Positions 51,957-59,873 of a DNA stretch of 64,000 nt are shown one piece after another. Source of the DNA: Anaerolineales bacterium. Lineage in GTDB: Bacteria > Chloroflexota > Anaerolineae > Anaerolineales > Villigracilaceae. The stretch spans positions 62,001-126,000 of the forward strand of contig JABARH010000004.1 of NCBI GenBank assembly GCA_019187665.1. Direction: 5' to 3'. The first letter of the stretch is position 1; each line of letters opens with the position of its first letter. Under the pieces are notes generated by a model. It had not been told where the DNA came from, did not search any database, and worked only from the letters and a program-made list of their open reading frames with translations. Made by a program: the position numbers and the translations under genes.

Positions 51957-52486
51957 CACGCGAATCCTCCTGGCTGGACGGCCTCCTGGCCCGCCTCCCG
52001 TCTACGGGTGAAGCGGGTGAGGCCGCGCTGCGCGCCTTGCGCGAACGCCGCGTGCGGATCCGAGTCCGCAGGCAGTCTTCGGGCGCGCGCTGGACGTTGT
52101 TCGGCAATATCGAATTGAATCCCATGTATGTTGAGGGCAGGGAGGACGCGTACGCGTTGAGTTTGCTTGTCCATGAGGTACATCACCTCAAACAAGGCTG
52201 GCATCTGGCGTTGTCGGTTCAGGGCGAGTTGGAGGCCTGGCAGATTCAGTTTGCCTATTTGAAATCGCTGACAGGCGCGTATTCGTCCCATCCGCAGCAT
52301 AATGCCGTCATCGCCGAGTTAATGTCGCTTTCCCCTTCCGACCGCGGCCATCTCCGACGCGCCCGCGCGCTCATGCAGCAATTTGCAGGAAAAAAATATC
52401 GCATTGACTTGCTGCCGTTGTTTCCGCTGGCGGCCGAAATTCGAAATTGGGCGAAAGGAAAAGCCCCGACGACGGACGACAAATGA
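51953..52486 (+). CDS. Hypothetical protein with HEVHH zinc-binding-like motif
   Basis: 177 residues, GTG start overlapping the lipoprotein stop. The motif L-V-H-E-V-H-H-L-K-Q near residues 71-80 matches HExxH, and E-L-E-A-W near 92 could provide a third ligand, as in small zincin-type hydrolases. No signal peptide. Coupling to the lipoprotein suggests a joint function, perhaps cytoplasmic processing; unproven. Confidence 0.6.
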   Translation: MTRESSWLDGLLARLPSTGEAGEAALRALRERRVRIRVRRQSSGARWTLFGNIELNPMYVEGREDAYALSLLVHEVHHLKQGWHLALSVQGELEAWQIQFAYLKSLTGAYSSHPQHNAVIAELMSLSPSDRGHLRRARALMQQFAGKKYRIDLLPLFPLAAEIRNWAKGKAPTTDDK

Positions 52487-52489
52487 TCG

Positions 52490-52512
52490 TCGGTAGATCA
52501 CGAAAACCCTGC
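52490..52512. mobile_element. Single end of the 91-bp MITE family
   Basis: 23 bp matching one terminus of the 91-bp element (TCAGTAGATCACGAAAACCC and on) with one mismatch, then unrelated DNA. Probably a decayed copy or a second related element. Confidence 0.55.
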
Positions 52513-52521
52513 CTTTTGCGA

Positions 52522-52557
52522 AGCGCCGATCAGCCGTACGACAGGGGCGCTTTTTCA
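52522..52557 (+). terminator. Probable terminator of the lipoprotein/HEVHH operon
   Basis: AGCGCC and GGCGCT pair around an 18-nt loop and are followed by TTTTTC. Confidence 0.55.
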
Positions 52558-52563
52558 GCCATC

Positions 52564-53706
52564 CTACATCATCCCCGCCACCACTGCCAGCAAGACGCCT
52601 CCCGCGATCACGCTTCCCAGTTGGCCTGCGGTATTGGCTCCCATGGCGTGCATCAAAATAAAATTGTCGGGGTCTTCTTCCAGCGCCATTTTGGCGGATA
52701 GTCTTCCCGCCATGGGGAAGGCGCTGATGCCGCACGCGCCGATGAGCGGATTCACCTTCCCGCCCGTGACCAGGGCCATGAATTTTCCGAAGAGCAGCCC
52801 CGTGATGGTGTCCACGACGAAGGCCAGCAGGCCGAGTCCCAACACCATCAGCGTCTGCCATTGGATTCCGCTCGCGGGATCGTAGAGAAATTTGTCGGCG
52901 GTCATCGTCGCGCCGATGGCGAGACCGAGGAAGAGCGTGGCGATGTTGATGATCTCGTTTTGCGCGGCCTTGCTCAACCTGTCTACAACGCCCGCCTCGC
53001 GCAGTAAATTTCCGAGCATGAGCGCGGCGATCAGCGGCGCGGCGGAGGGGGCGATCAGGCTGATGATGACCGTCACGACGATGGGGAACGCCACGGCTGT
53101 CACGCGTGAGACGGGACGCGGCGCGTAATCCATGCGGATCTGGCGCTCCCTGCGTGTCGTCAGCAAACGCATGATGGGCGGCTGGATGATCGGGACGAGA
53201 CTCATGTACGAGTAGGCCGCGACCGCGATCGGTCCGAGCAGATGCGGCGCGAGTTTGGTCGTCACGAAGATGGCGGTCGGGCCGTCTATCGCGCCGATCA
53301 CGCCGATGGAGGCGGCCTCGTTCAGCGGGAATCCGAGCGCGGCCGCCAGCAGGAGAGTCCCGAAGATGCCGAACTGCCCCGCCGCGCCGAGCAGCGCCAG
53401 CGAGGGCTGCGCGAGCAGCGGGCGGAAGTCAATCATCGCGCCGACGCCGATGAAGACCAGCAGGGGGAAGAGTTCGGTCTCGATGCCCGCCTTGTAAATG
53501 ACGCGCATGAAACTTTCCTCGGCGTAGGCCGACATTCCCAAATTGGCAAGGATGCAGCCGAAACCGATCGGCAATAATAAAACGGGTTCGTATTCTTTGG
53601 CGACCGCGAGATAGATGAGCGCGCCGCCGATGAGCAGCATGAGCGCGTGGGCCCAGGTGAACGTCGGGCCGCCGAAAATGGTTGACAGCCATTCGGGCAG
53701 GTTCAT
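52564..53706 (-). CDS. Na+-translocating decarboxylase beta subunit
   Basis: 380 residues, polytopic (about 9-11 helices), the sodium-pumping subunit of oxaloacetate/methylmalonyl-CoA/glutaconyl-CoA decarboxylases. Typical segments: G-A-I-D-G-P-T-A-I-F near 138-147, which carries the essential Asp, and G-N-L-L-R-E-A-G-V near 225. Decarboxylation of carboxybiotin drives two Na+ out. The ATG overlaps the biotin-protein stop by 4 bp. Last gene of the four-gene operon. Confidence 0.93.
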   Translation of the reverse strand: MNLPEWLSTIFGGPTFTWAHALMLLIGGALIYLAVAKEYEPVLLLPIGFGCILANLGMSAYAEESFMRVIYKAGIETELFPLLVFIGVGAMIDFRPLLAQPSLALLGAAGQFGIFGTLLLAAALGFPLNEAASIGVIGAIDGPTAIFVTTKLAPHLLGPIAVAAYSYMSLVPIIQPPIMRLLTTRRERQIRMDYAPRPVSRVTAVAFPIVVTVIISLIAPSAAPLIAALMLGNLLREAGVVDRLSKAAQNEIINIATLFLGLAIGATMTADKFLYDPASGIQWQTLMVLGLGLLAFVVDTITGLLFGKFMALVTGGKVNPLIGACGISAFPMAGRLSAKMALEEDPDNFILMHAMGANTAGQLGSVIAGGVLLAVVAGMM

Positions 53707-54122
53707 TCGAACTCCAGCAGCGGCTGTTTGTGCGTCACGGTCTGTCCTACAGTTGCCAGCAGCGCGGCCACTTTCCCCGCGCGCGGCGCGCGGATGCTGT
53801 TCTTCATCTTCATCGCTTCGATCACGAACACAATCTGTCCGCTTTCGACGCGCTCGCCAACCTTAACGAAAATTTCGGCGACGACGCCAGGCAGGGGCGC
53901 GGGCAGAATCTTCGCGCTGGACGCGGCGGCGGAGGACGGGCCTGTCCGCTTTGGCGCAATCTCCGCGTTCACGCCCGCTTCTTTTTTGACCGTCGGCTGG
54001 GCGCGGTTTTCGGGCGCGACCTCGAACCGCTCGCCGTTCACGATGGCGATGATGGGACGCGCGTTCAAGTCTTCGATCTCGACGGCGTAGGTGGTTTCGT
54101 TGATTTTGACGTTTAGTTTCAT
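53703..54122 (-). CDS. Biotin carboxyl carrier subunit of the decarboxylase
   Basis: 139 residues. The C-terminal biotinyl domain has E-A-M-K-M with the biotin-accepting Lys near 104; an Ala/Pro/Ser-rich linker precedes it and the N-terminal 50 residues form a small beta domain. It shuttles carboxybiotin from the carboxyltransferase to the membrane subunit. Confidence 0.93.
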   Translation of the reverse strand: MKLNVKINETTYAVEIEDLNARPIIAIVNGERFEVAPENRAQPTVKKEAGVNAEIAPKRTGPSSAAASSAKILPAPLPGVVAEIFVKVGERVESGQIVFVIEAMKMKNSIRAPRAGKVAALLATVGQTVTHKQPLLEFE

Positions 54123-54176
54123 GGGTGTCTTTACTTAAAGTTGCAACTTGTCTTTTTCAGCGGCGGTGAAAAATTT

Positions 54177-54518
54177 TCACCCTCTTCGCTTCATTTCGCC
54201 TTTTTGCGTCATCTGGCGCGTGCGCATACCCAGTTGCCACGCGCCGACGATGATCGGTTGCGGAGGCGTGATCGGCCGCGCTGTGACTTGTTCCTGTTCT
54301 GCCAGGGCAACTGCCACTGCAATCGCGGCCGCGCGCGCTTTCTCCCCTCTCTCGCGATCAGGAGAGGGATGCGTCGAGTCGGTTGAAACAGGGCTGGGAA
54401 CGCGCTCGCGAAACATGCGCGTCATCAACGACATGAGTCCTGCCAAAAGTATCAGCGCGGCGAAGACGAGGCCCATGCCCAGGGCGGTTATCCATAATGC
54501 TTGAGAGAGTATGCTCAT
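54177..54518 (-). CDS. OadG-like gamma/delta subunit of the decarboxylase
   Basis: 113 residues. One N-terminal membrane helix (about 5-30; W-I-T-A-L-G-M-G-L-V-F is the family pattern), then a Pro/Ser-rich linker and a short cytoplasmic tail. It anchors and assembles the complex. Start at 54518; the frame upstream to 54668 is an artefact of the octamer array. A 54-nt gap separates it from the biotin subunit gene. Confidence 0.85.
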   Translation of the reverse strand: MSILSQALWITALGMGLVFAALILLAGLMSLMTRMFRERVPSPVSTDSTHPSPDRERGEKARAAAIAVAVALAEQEQVTARPITPPQPIIVGAWQLGMRTRQMTQKGEMKRRG

Positions 54519-54540
54519 GGTTTGTTTCTCTGGCAGACAG

Positions 54541-54628
54541 GTAGACACGTACACAGGTACACACGTACACACGTACACAGGTAGACACGTACACAGGTAG
54601 ACACGTAGACAGGTAGACACGTACAAGG
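54541..54628. repeat. Octamer array, GTAGACAC/GTACACAG type (11 units)
   Basis: Eleven 8-bp units, all GTA-led (GTAGACAC, GTACACAG, GTACACAC, GTAGACAG), between the carboxyltransferase and OadG genes of one operon. Confidence 0.95.
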
Positions 54629-54664
54629 CAAGATGATGAAGGATCGAAAACCATCCATCCAAAA

Positions 54665-56215
54665 TCACACTGGAATATTTCCATGCTTGCGCGGCGGAGC
54701 GGGGGCGTATTTGTCGCGCAGCGCGGAGAGCGCGGCGATGATCTTGGGACGCGTCTCCTTCGGCTCGATCACATCGTCCACGTCGCCAGTGGAGGCCGCG
54801 TAATAGGGATTGTTGAATTTTGCGCGATATTCGTCCGCGATGCGTTTGCGTTCAGACATGGGATCGGAAGCGGACTCGATCTGTTTCTTGAACAAAATAT
54901 TGGCCGCGCCTTCCGCGCCCAGCACGGCGATCTCGGCGCTCGGCCAGGCGTAGGTCACGTCGGTGCCGAGATATTTGCTGCCCATCACCACGTACGCGCC
55001 GCCGTAGGCTTTGCGCGTGATGACGGTGATCTTCGGGACGGTCGCTTCGGAATAGGCGAACAGCAGTTTCGCGCCATGACGGATGATGCCGCCGTGTTCC
55101 TGCGCCACGCCGGGTAAAAAGCCGGGCGAATCGACAAACGTGACGAGCGGCACGTTGAAGCAGTCGCACATGCGCACGAAGCGCGTCATCTTGTCGGCCG
55201 CGTCTATGTCAATCACACCGGCCATCACGGATGGTTCCTGCCCCACAACGCCAATGCTGTGGCCGCCAATGCGCGCGAAGCCAATGATGGCGTTGCGCGC
55301 CCATTGCGGCTGTAATTCGAGGAAGGAATCTTGATCCACAACCGACTCGATGACCTGGTGCATGCTGTACGCTTCCTGCGGGTCCATGGGGACGAGGCAG
55401 TTGAGCGTTTCTTCCATGCGGAGCGCGTCGTCTCTGCCCTGGACAAAGGGTGGATTCTCCACGTTATTGGAGGGCAGGCAGCCAAGCACGCGTCGGGCGA
55501 GCGCGAGCGCCTCTTGTTCGGTGGCTGCTGAAAGGTGAGCCGTACCGCTGACGGATGTGTGCACCTCCGCGCCGCCCAGCGATTCGGGGTCAATCACTTC
55601 GCCGGTCACGGCTTTGATCACCTCCGGTCCGGTCAGGAACATGAACGACTGCTTCTCGACCATGATGATAATGTCTTGCAGTGCGGGCGAGTAGGCCGCG
55701 CCTCCGGCGCAGGGTCCGAGCATGAGACTGATCTGTGGAATCACACCGGAGAATTGCGCGTTGCGGCGGAAGATCTCCGCGTAGCCGCCCAGCGCCTTGA
55801 CTCCCTCCTGAATGCGCGCCCCGCCGGAGTCGATCAGGCCGATGCACGGCGCGCCGTTTCGCAGCGCCAGATCCATCACGCGGCAAATTTTGTGCGATTG
55901 CATTTCGCTGAGCGTCCCGCCGTAGATGGTGAAATCCTGGGCGTAGACGTACACTGTGCGTCCGTCAATCTGGCCGTAGCCGGTCACAACGCCGTCGCCG
56001 TAGAAATATTCCGGCTCCGGGCTGAGCTCGTTGCTTCCGCTGGTGATGAAAGGTTCGATCTCGTTGAATGTGCCGCGATCCAGCAACACGTCGAGACGCT
56101 CGCGGGCGGTCAGTTTTCCTTTGGCGCGCTGTTTAGCGATGCGTTCCGCGCCGCCGCCTGAGCGGGCTTTGGCGCGCATTTTTCGTAATTCGAGGATGCG
56201 GGGGTCTTCCTGCAT
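54665..56215 (-). CDS. mmdA: Carboxyltransferase (alpha) subunit, methylmalonyl-CoA/acyl-CoA decarboxylase
   Basis: 516 residues, two crotonase-like carboxyltransferase halves. The N-terminal half has G-A-P-C-I-G-L-I-D-S-G-G-A-R-I-Q-E-G near 125-142 and the oxyanion G-G-A-A-Y near 175; the second has V-T-F-V-D-S-P-G-F-L-P-G near 378 and A-Y-G-G-A-Y-V-V-M near 425. It moves the carboxyl group from the acyl-CoA to biotin. Methylmalonyl-CoA is the commonest substrate of this branch, but propionyl- or glutaconyl-CoA relatives look alike. Start at 56215 with GGAG 9 nt upstream; first gene of the operon. Confidence 0.9.
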   Translation of the reverse strand: MQEDPRILELRKMRAKARSGGGAERIAKQRAKGKLTARERLDVLLDRGTFNEIEPFITSGSNELSPEPEYFYGDGVVTGYGQIDGRTVYVYAQDFTIYGGTLSEMQSHKICRVMDLALRNGAPCIGLIDSGGARIQEGVKALGGYAEIFRRNAQFSGVIPQISLMLGPCAGGAAYSPALQDIIIMVEKQSFMFLTGPEVIKAVTGEVIDPESLGGAEVHTSVSGTAHLSAATEQEALALARRVLGCLPSNNVENPPFVQGRDDALRMEETLNCLVPMDPQEAYSMHQVIESVVDQDSFLELQPQWARNAIIGFARIGGHSIGVVGQEPSVMAGVIDIDAADKMTRFVRMCDCFNVPLVTFVDSPGFLPGVAQEHGGIIRHGAKLLFAYSEATVPKITVITRKAYGGAYVVMGSKYLGTDVTYAWPSAEIAVLGAEGAANILFKKQIESASDPMSERKRIADEYRAKFNNPYYAASTGDVDDVIEPKETRPKIIAALSALRDKYAPAPPRKHGNIPV

Positions 56216-56834
56216 GAGGGTCTCCTTGATCGGGTTTCCTGCATCCTGGAGTATAAACATGGAACGATGTACGCGTAAGTGAGTCATGTCAGGGAATTTC
56301 CCGCCGATTGCCATACATATTCAGCGCTTTACGAGAGCCGTATGACCTTCTCAAAGTCACTTGACGGATTGACCGACAGGACGTACGCATACTTGGCGTT
56401 CTCCCCTGGCGCCGCCCGTGATTTGCCAGGCAAATCAGGCAGGCGTAACGCCAGCAGGCGCGTTAGACCTTCGGCGCGCCCTACGCAAGGTTTTGCGTAA
56501 GCCCTGACCGATTTAGAACGCGCATAGCGCGAACACCTGCACTTGCGCCAGGTGCAAGTGTGGGCGAATTTCACAAATTTCCCTGAACGTACTGATGTTA
56601 TGCAGTCTCAGTACCGCAACCTTCAAGTTGCATCGAGGAGCGCAAGATAAATCTTGCGACGCTGCGTAAGGTGAGCGAGTCTATTCGCATCCTTCGTACA
56701 TTCGCGGCGTTCGCGTTGAGAAATCTCTGCCTTTGAGAAAGCCATGGAGCGGTGGACAATGCTGGCTTGATTTCCGATTTGCTTTATGCTATCCTATTCC
56801 TGACGTTCAAGCCGCTCAACCCAAGGAGGAAGCC
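56216..56834. other. 619-bp non-coding region with many hairpins
   Basis: No protein gene is credible. The region contains at least six short hairpins (among them CTACGCAAGG-TTTTGCGTA, CACTTG/CAAGTG, GCAACCTTCAAGTTGC and GCAAGATAAATCTTGC) and the candidate element listed separately. The GH25 promoter must lie near its right end (TTTATGCTATCC at about 56781 has a TATGCT/TATCCT box). Confidence 0.5.
56289..56588. mobile_element. Possible 300-bp palindromic element
   Basis: Ends GTCAGGGAATTTCC and AAATTTCCCTGAAC are near-complementary and point inward. The interior is rich in hairpins and codes for nothing. Single copy here; no target duplication is evident. Confidence 0.35.
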
Positions 56835-57908
56835 ATGCCGTTCGTTAAAGGAATTGACGTTTCCGTGTACGACCCGGTGGTCAACTGGGCAAAGGTCCGC
56901 GAACAGGGCTATCGGTTTGTCTTTGTCCGCAGTTCATATGGTGTGGACAACAAGATGACCATCAAAGACACTATGTTCGATTCGCATTGGGCGGGAGCAA
57001 AAGCGGCCGGCATGATCCGCGGCGCATACCATTACCTTAAAGCCAAAGAGGACGGCAAAGCGCAGGCGGTGGAAGTCCTCAAGATCGTCAAGCCCGAAGC
57101 GACCGATCTGCCGATCGCGCTCGACCTCGAAGAATACTTCAACGAAAACGCGGCGAACAAAGATTTCATCACCAACGCCAACGCCTTCCTGACGCACATC
57201 AAATCGCAGACCGGCAAAACGCCCTTCGTTTATTCGCGCGGATCGTTCCTGCAATCCAACGTCTCGCAACCGAACGGTAAAGCGCCCACCTGGGCGCCCA
57301 ACTTCCGCGTCTGGATCGCGCACTGGACATACGCCTACGGTGAAAACATCAAACCCATCGAAGCCGCGGGTTGGCCGGGCTACACCTTCTGGCAATATTC
57401 CGGCGAGCGCGATACGCTGGACGGAATCACCGACGAACGCGGCAACCTCGTCAAAGTGGATTTTGATGTCTTCAAAGGCACGCTCGAAGAACTGTACGCC
57501 CTGGCCGGGGCAACTGCGCCGGTCTCGAAAAAATACACCATCATGCAAGGCGATACGCTCGAAAACATTGCCCGCGACCACAGCATCAGTTTACAGGAGT
57601 TGATCGCCGCCAATCCGCAACTGGCTGTGACCGGAACAATTTTGACGATCCCGCTTCCCTCTGGCGGCGCGACAACTTCCACGGGGACAACGACCAGCAC
57701 GGCAACCACAACGACGACCACCGGCGGTTCCTCCTCAGGGACAACGGGCGACTCGACCCCGCCCATTACCTACACCGTCAAGTCCGGTGACACGCTCTCC
57801 GCCATCGCGCTCAAATTTGGCACAACGGTCAAAGCCATCGCCGACGCGAACAGCATCCCCGACCCGAACTTCATCAAGATTGGGCAGGTGTTGGTGATAC
57901 CGAAGTAG
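56835..57908 (+). CDS. GH25 lysozyme with two LysM domains
   Basis: 357 residues. GH25 catalytic domain (about 1-210): starts K-G-I-D-V-S-V-Y-D, has D-L-E-E-Y with the catalytic acids near 101-104, and ends at the F-W-Q-Y-S strand. Two LysM peptidoglycan-binding domains follow (about 227-270 and 312-357) with a Thr/Ser/Gly linker between. There is no signal peptide, so export would need another route, or the start is elsewhere; AAGGAGG 6 nt upstream strongly supports this ATG. Role in wall turnover or lysis of neighbours. Confidence 0.88.
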   Translation: MPFVKGIDVSVYDPVVNWAKVREQGYRFVFVRSSYGVDNKMTIKDTMFDSHWAGAKAAGMIRGAYHYLKAKEDGKAQAVEVLKIVKPEATDLPIALDLEEYFNENAANKDFITNANAFLTHIKSQTGKTPFVYSRGSFLQSNVSQPNGKAPTWAPNFRVWIAHWTYAYGENIKPIEAAGWPGYTFWQYSGERDTLDGITDERGNLVKVDFDVFKGTLEELYALAGATAPVSKKYTIMQGDTLENIARDHSISLQELIAANPQLAVTGTILTIPLPSGGATTSTGTTTSTATTTTTTGGSSSGTTGDSTPPITYTVKSGDTLSAIALKFGTTVKAIADANSIPDPNFIKIGQVLVIPK

Positions 57909-57910
57909 TT

Positions 57911-58040
57911 GGCTGGTCGGCTGGTCTGCTAGTCCGCTGGTCTGCTAGTTCACTAGTCAATACAAAAAGACTCCGAGAAAATTCCCGGAGTCTTTTTGTG
58001 TTTTGACCAGACGATTAGCAGACTAGAAGACTAGCAGACC
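57911..58040. repeat. Octamer arrays flanking a terminator in mirror image
   Basis: 57911-57958: six 8-bp units (GGCTGGTC, TGCTAGTC, CGCTGGTC and similar). 58005-58040: units GACCAGAC, GATTAGCA, GACTAGAA, GACTAGCA, the reverse complement family. The terminator 57963-57998 sits in between. Confidence 0.9.
57963..57998. terminator. Bidirectional terminator between GH25 and asnS
   Basis: 13-bp perfect stem CAAAAAGACTCCG / CGGAGTCTTTTTG with a 10-nt loop. Confidence 0.92.
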
Positions 58041-58042
58041 AC

Positions 58043-59383
58043 CTACGGATACACCCGCTTAATCGTCCGCGGGAATGCGATCGCCTCGCGGATATGTTCG
58101 ATGCCGCACATCCAGGCGGTGACGCGCTCGGTGCCCATGCCGAAGCCGGAGTGGGGGACGGATCCGTACTTGCGTAGTTCCAGATACCACTTGAACGCCG
58201 ACTCGGGCAGACCTTCCTTGTGAATTCTCGCCAATAGCGCGTCGTGATCGGACATGCGCTCCGAGCCGCCGCAGATTTCGCCGTAGCCTTCCGGCGCGAG
58301 CAGGTCCACCGACTTGCAGACCTCAGGTCGTCCCGGCCACGGCTCCATGTAAAAAGCTTTGACTGCGGAGGGATAGCCGTAGACGAACAGCGGCTGATCG
58401 TGGAGTTTGGTCAACTCGGTTTCGTGCGGCGCGCCAAAGTCCATGCCCCATTCGAATTTGAGCAATTCTTTTTTCTCGGGATCGGTTTCTTTTTGGTAGA
58501 GATCCAGTAAATAAGTTGCCGCGTCGTCGTAGGACATGCGCGGGAAGGGCGCTTTGATATTTTCCAATTTGGAAATATCGCGCCCGAGGAATTTCAATTC
58601 CGCCGCGCGGTCACGGATGACGCGCTGGGCAATGTGCTGAATCATCTGCTCCTCGATCTCCATCAATTGATCGAGGTCGCAGAAGGCGATCTCCGGTTCG
58701 AGCATCCAGAACTCGGTCAAGTGGCGGCGCGTCTTGGATTTTTCCGCGCGGAAGGTGGGACCGTAGCAGTACACTTTCCCAAACGCGAAGATGGTCGCCT
58801 CGCTGTATAGTTGACCGGTCTGCGCGAGATAGGCTTTGCCCTCGTCGAAGTATTCCGTCTCAAAGAGGGTGGATGTCCCCTCCGCGGCGGCGGGAGTCAG
58901 AATCGGCGTGCTCATTTCGACGTAGCCATTTGTGTCGAGCCATTCGCGCGTGGCCGCCATGACGGTGGCGCGCACGCGCAGGATCGCCCACTGGCTTTGC
59001 ATGCGAATCCACAGGTGACGATTGTCGAGCGCGAAGTCCACGCCGTGATCTTTGAGCGACATCGGATAATCAATATCGGCGGTCTGCGCGATCTGAATCT
59101 GCTTCACGCCGACCTCGTACCCACCGGGGATGCCGGGCGCACGTTTATCCGCGCGGACGGGACCGCTGATAATCACCGACGATTCCTGCGGCAGGCGCAC
59201 GAGTTGATCGAAAACCGCTTCGTCGAGGTCGCCTTTGAACGCCACGCACTGAATGAATCCGGTCCCGTCGCGCACTAAAAGAAAAACAAGTTTGCCTTTA
59301 TCGGTGCGGTTGTAGACCCAGCCCTGCACGGTCACTTCCTGTCCTTCGTATTGCGAAATTTGGTCAACGCGGATGATTGGCAT
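58043..59383 (-). CDS. asnS: Asparaginyl-tRNA synthetase
   Basis: 446 residues, class IIb. N-terminal OB anticodon-binding domain (V-T-V-Q-G-W-V-Y-N-R-T-D-K-G-K near 16-30), motif 2 around F-R-A-E-K-S near 208, and motif 3 G-M-G-T-E-R near 418. It joins Asn to tRNA-Asn. The start at 59383 (MPIIRV) is fixed by GAGGAG 7 nt upstream; the frame remains open for 167 further codons only through the heptamer array. Downstream of aspS on the same strand, so under the same attenuator if the array is read through. Confidence 0.93.
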   Translation of the reverse strand: MPIIRVDQISQYEGQEVTVQGWVYNRTDKGKLVFLLVRDGTGFIQCVAFKGDLDEAVFDQLVRLPQESSVIISGPVRADKRAPGIPGGYEVGVKQIQIAQTADIDYPMSLKDHGVDFALDNRHLWIRMQSQWAILRVRATVMAATREWLDTNGYVEMSTPILTPAAAEGTSTLFETEYFDEGKAYLAQTGQLYSEATIFAFGKVYCYGPTFRAEKSKTRRHLTEFWMLEPEIAFCDLDQLMEIEEQMIQHIAQRVIRDRAAELKFLGRDISKLENIKAPFPRMSYDDAATYLLDLYQKETDPEKKELLKFEWGMDFGAPHETELTKLHDQPLFVYGYPSAVKAFYMEPWPGRPEVCKSVDLLAPEGYGEICGGSERMSDHDALLARIHKEGLPESAFKWYLELRKYGSVPHSGFGMGTERVTAWMCGIEHIREAIAFPRTIKRVYP

Positions 59384-59393
59384 GGTTACTCCT

Positions 59394-59870
59394 CGGGATG
59401 CGGGAAACGATATTCGATAGTCGGGAGACGATACTCGGTAGTCGGGAGACGATACTCGGTAGTCGGGAGACGATACTCGGTAGTCGGGAGACGATACTCG
59501 GTAGTCGGGAGACGATACTCGGTAGTCGGGAGACGATACTCGGTAGTCGGGAGACGATACTCGATAGTCGGTACTCGATACTCGATAGTCGGTACTCGAT
59601 ACTCGATAGTCGGGAAACGATACTCGGTAGTCGGGAGACGATACTCGGTAGTCGGGAGACGATACTCGGTAGTCGGGAGACGATACTCGGTAGTCGGGAG
59701 ACGATACTCGGTAGTCGGGAGACGATACTCGGTAGTCGGGAGACGATACTCGATAGTCGGTACTCGATACTCGATAGTCGGGAAACGATACTCGATAGTC
59801 GGTACTCGATACTCGAATTTCGAATACCGTATTGTCGAATATCGAATATCGAATATCGAATATCGAATTA
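59394..59870. repeat. Giant heptamer array (about 68 units) between aspS and asnS
   Basis: 477 bp of 7-bp units, largely in 21-bp super-units CGATACT-CGGTAGT-CGGGAGA, with blocks of CGATAGT and CGGTACT and, at the aspS end, CGAATAT units. It starts 4 bp after the aspS stop and ends 10 bp before the asnS ATG. All frames on this stretch lack stop codons for long runs. Confidence 0.97.
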
Positions 59871-59873
59871 TCG

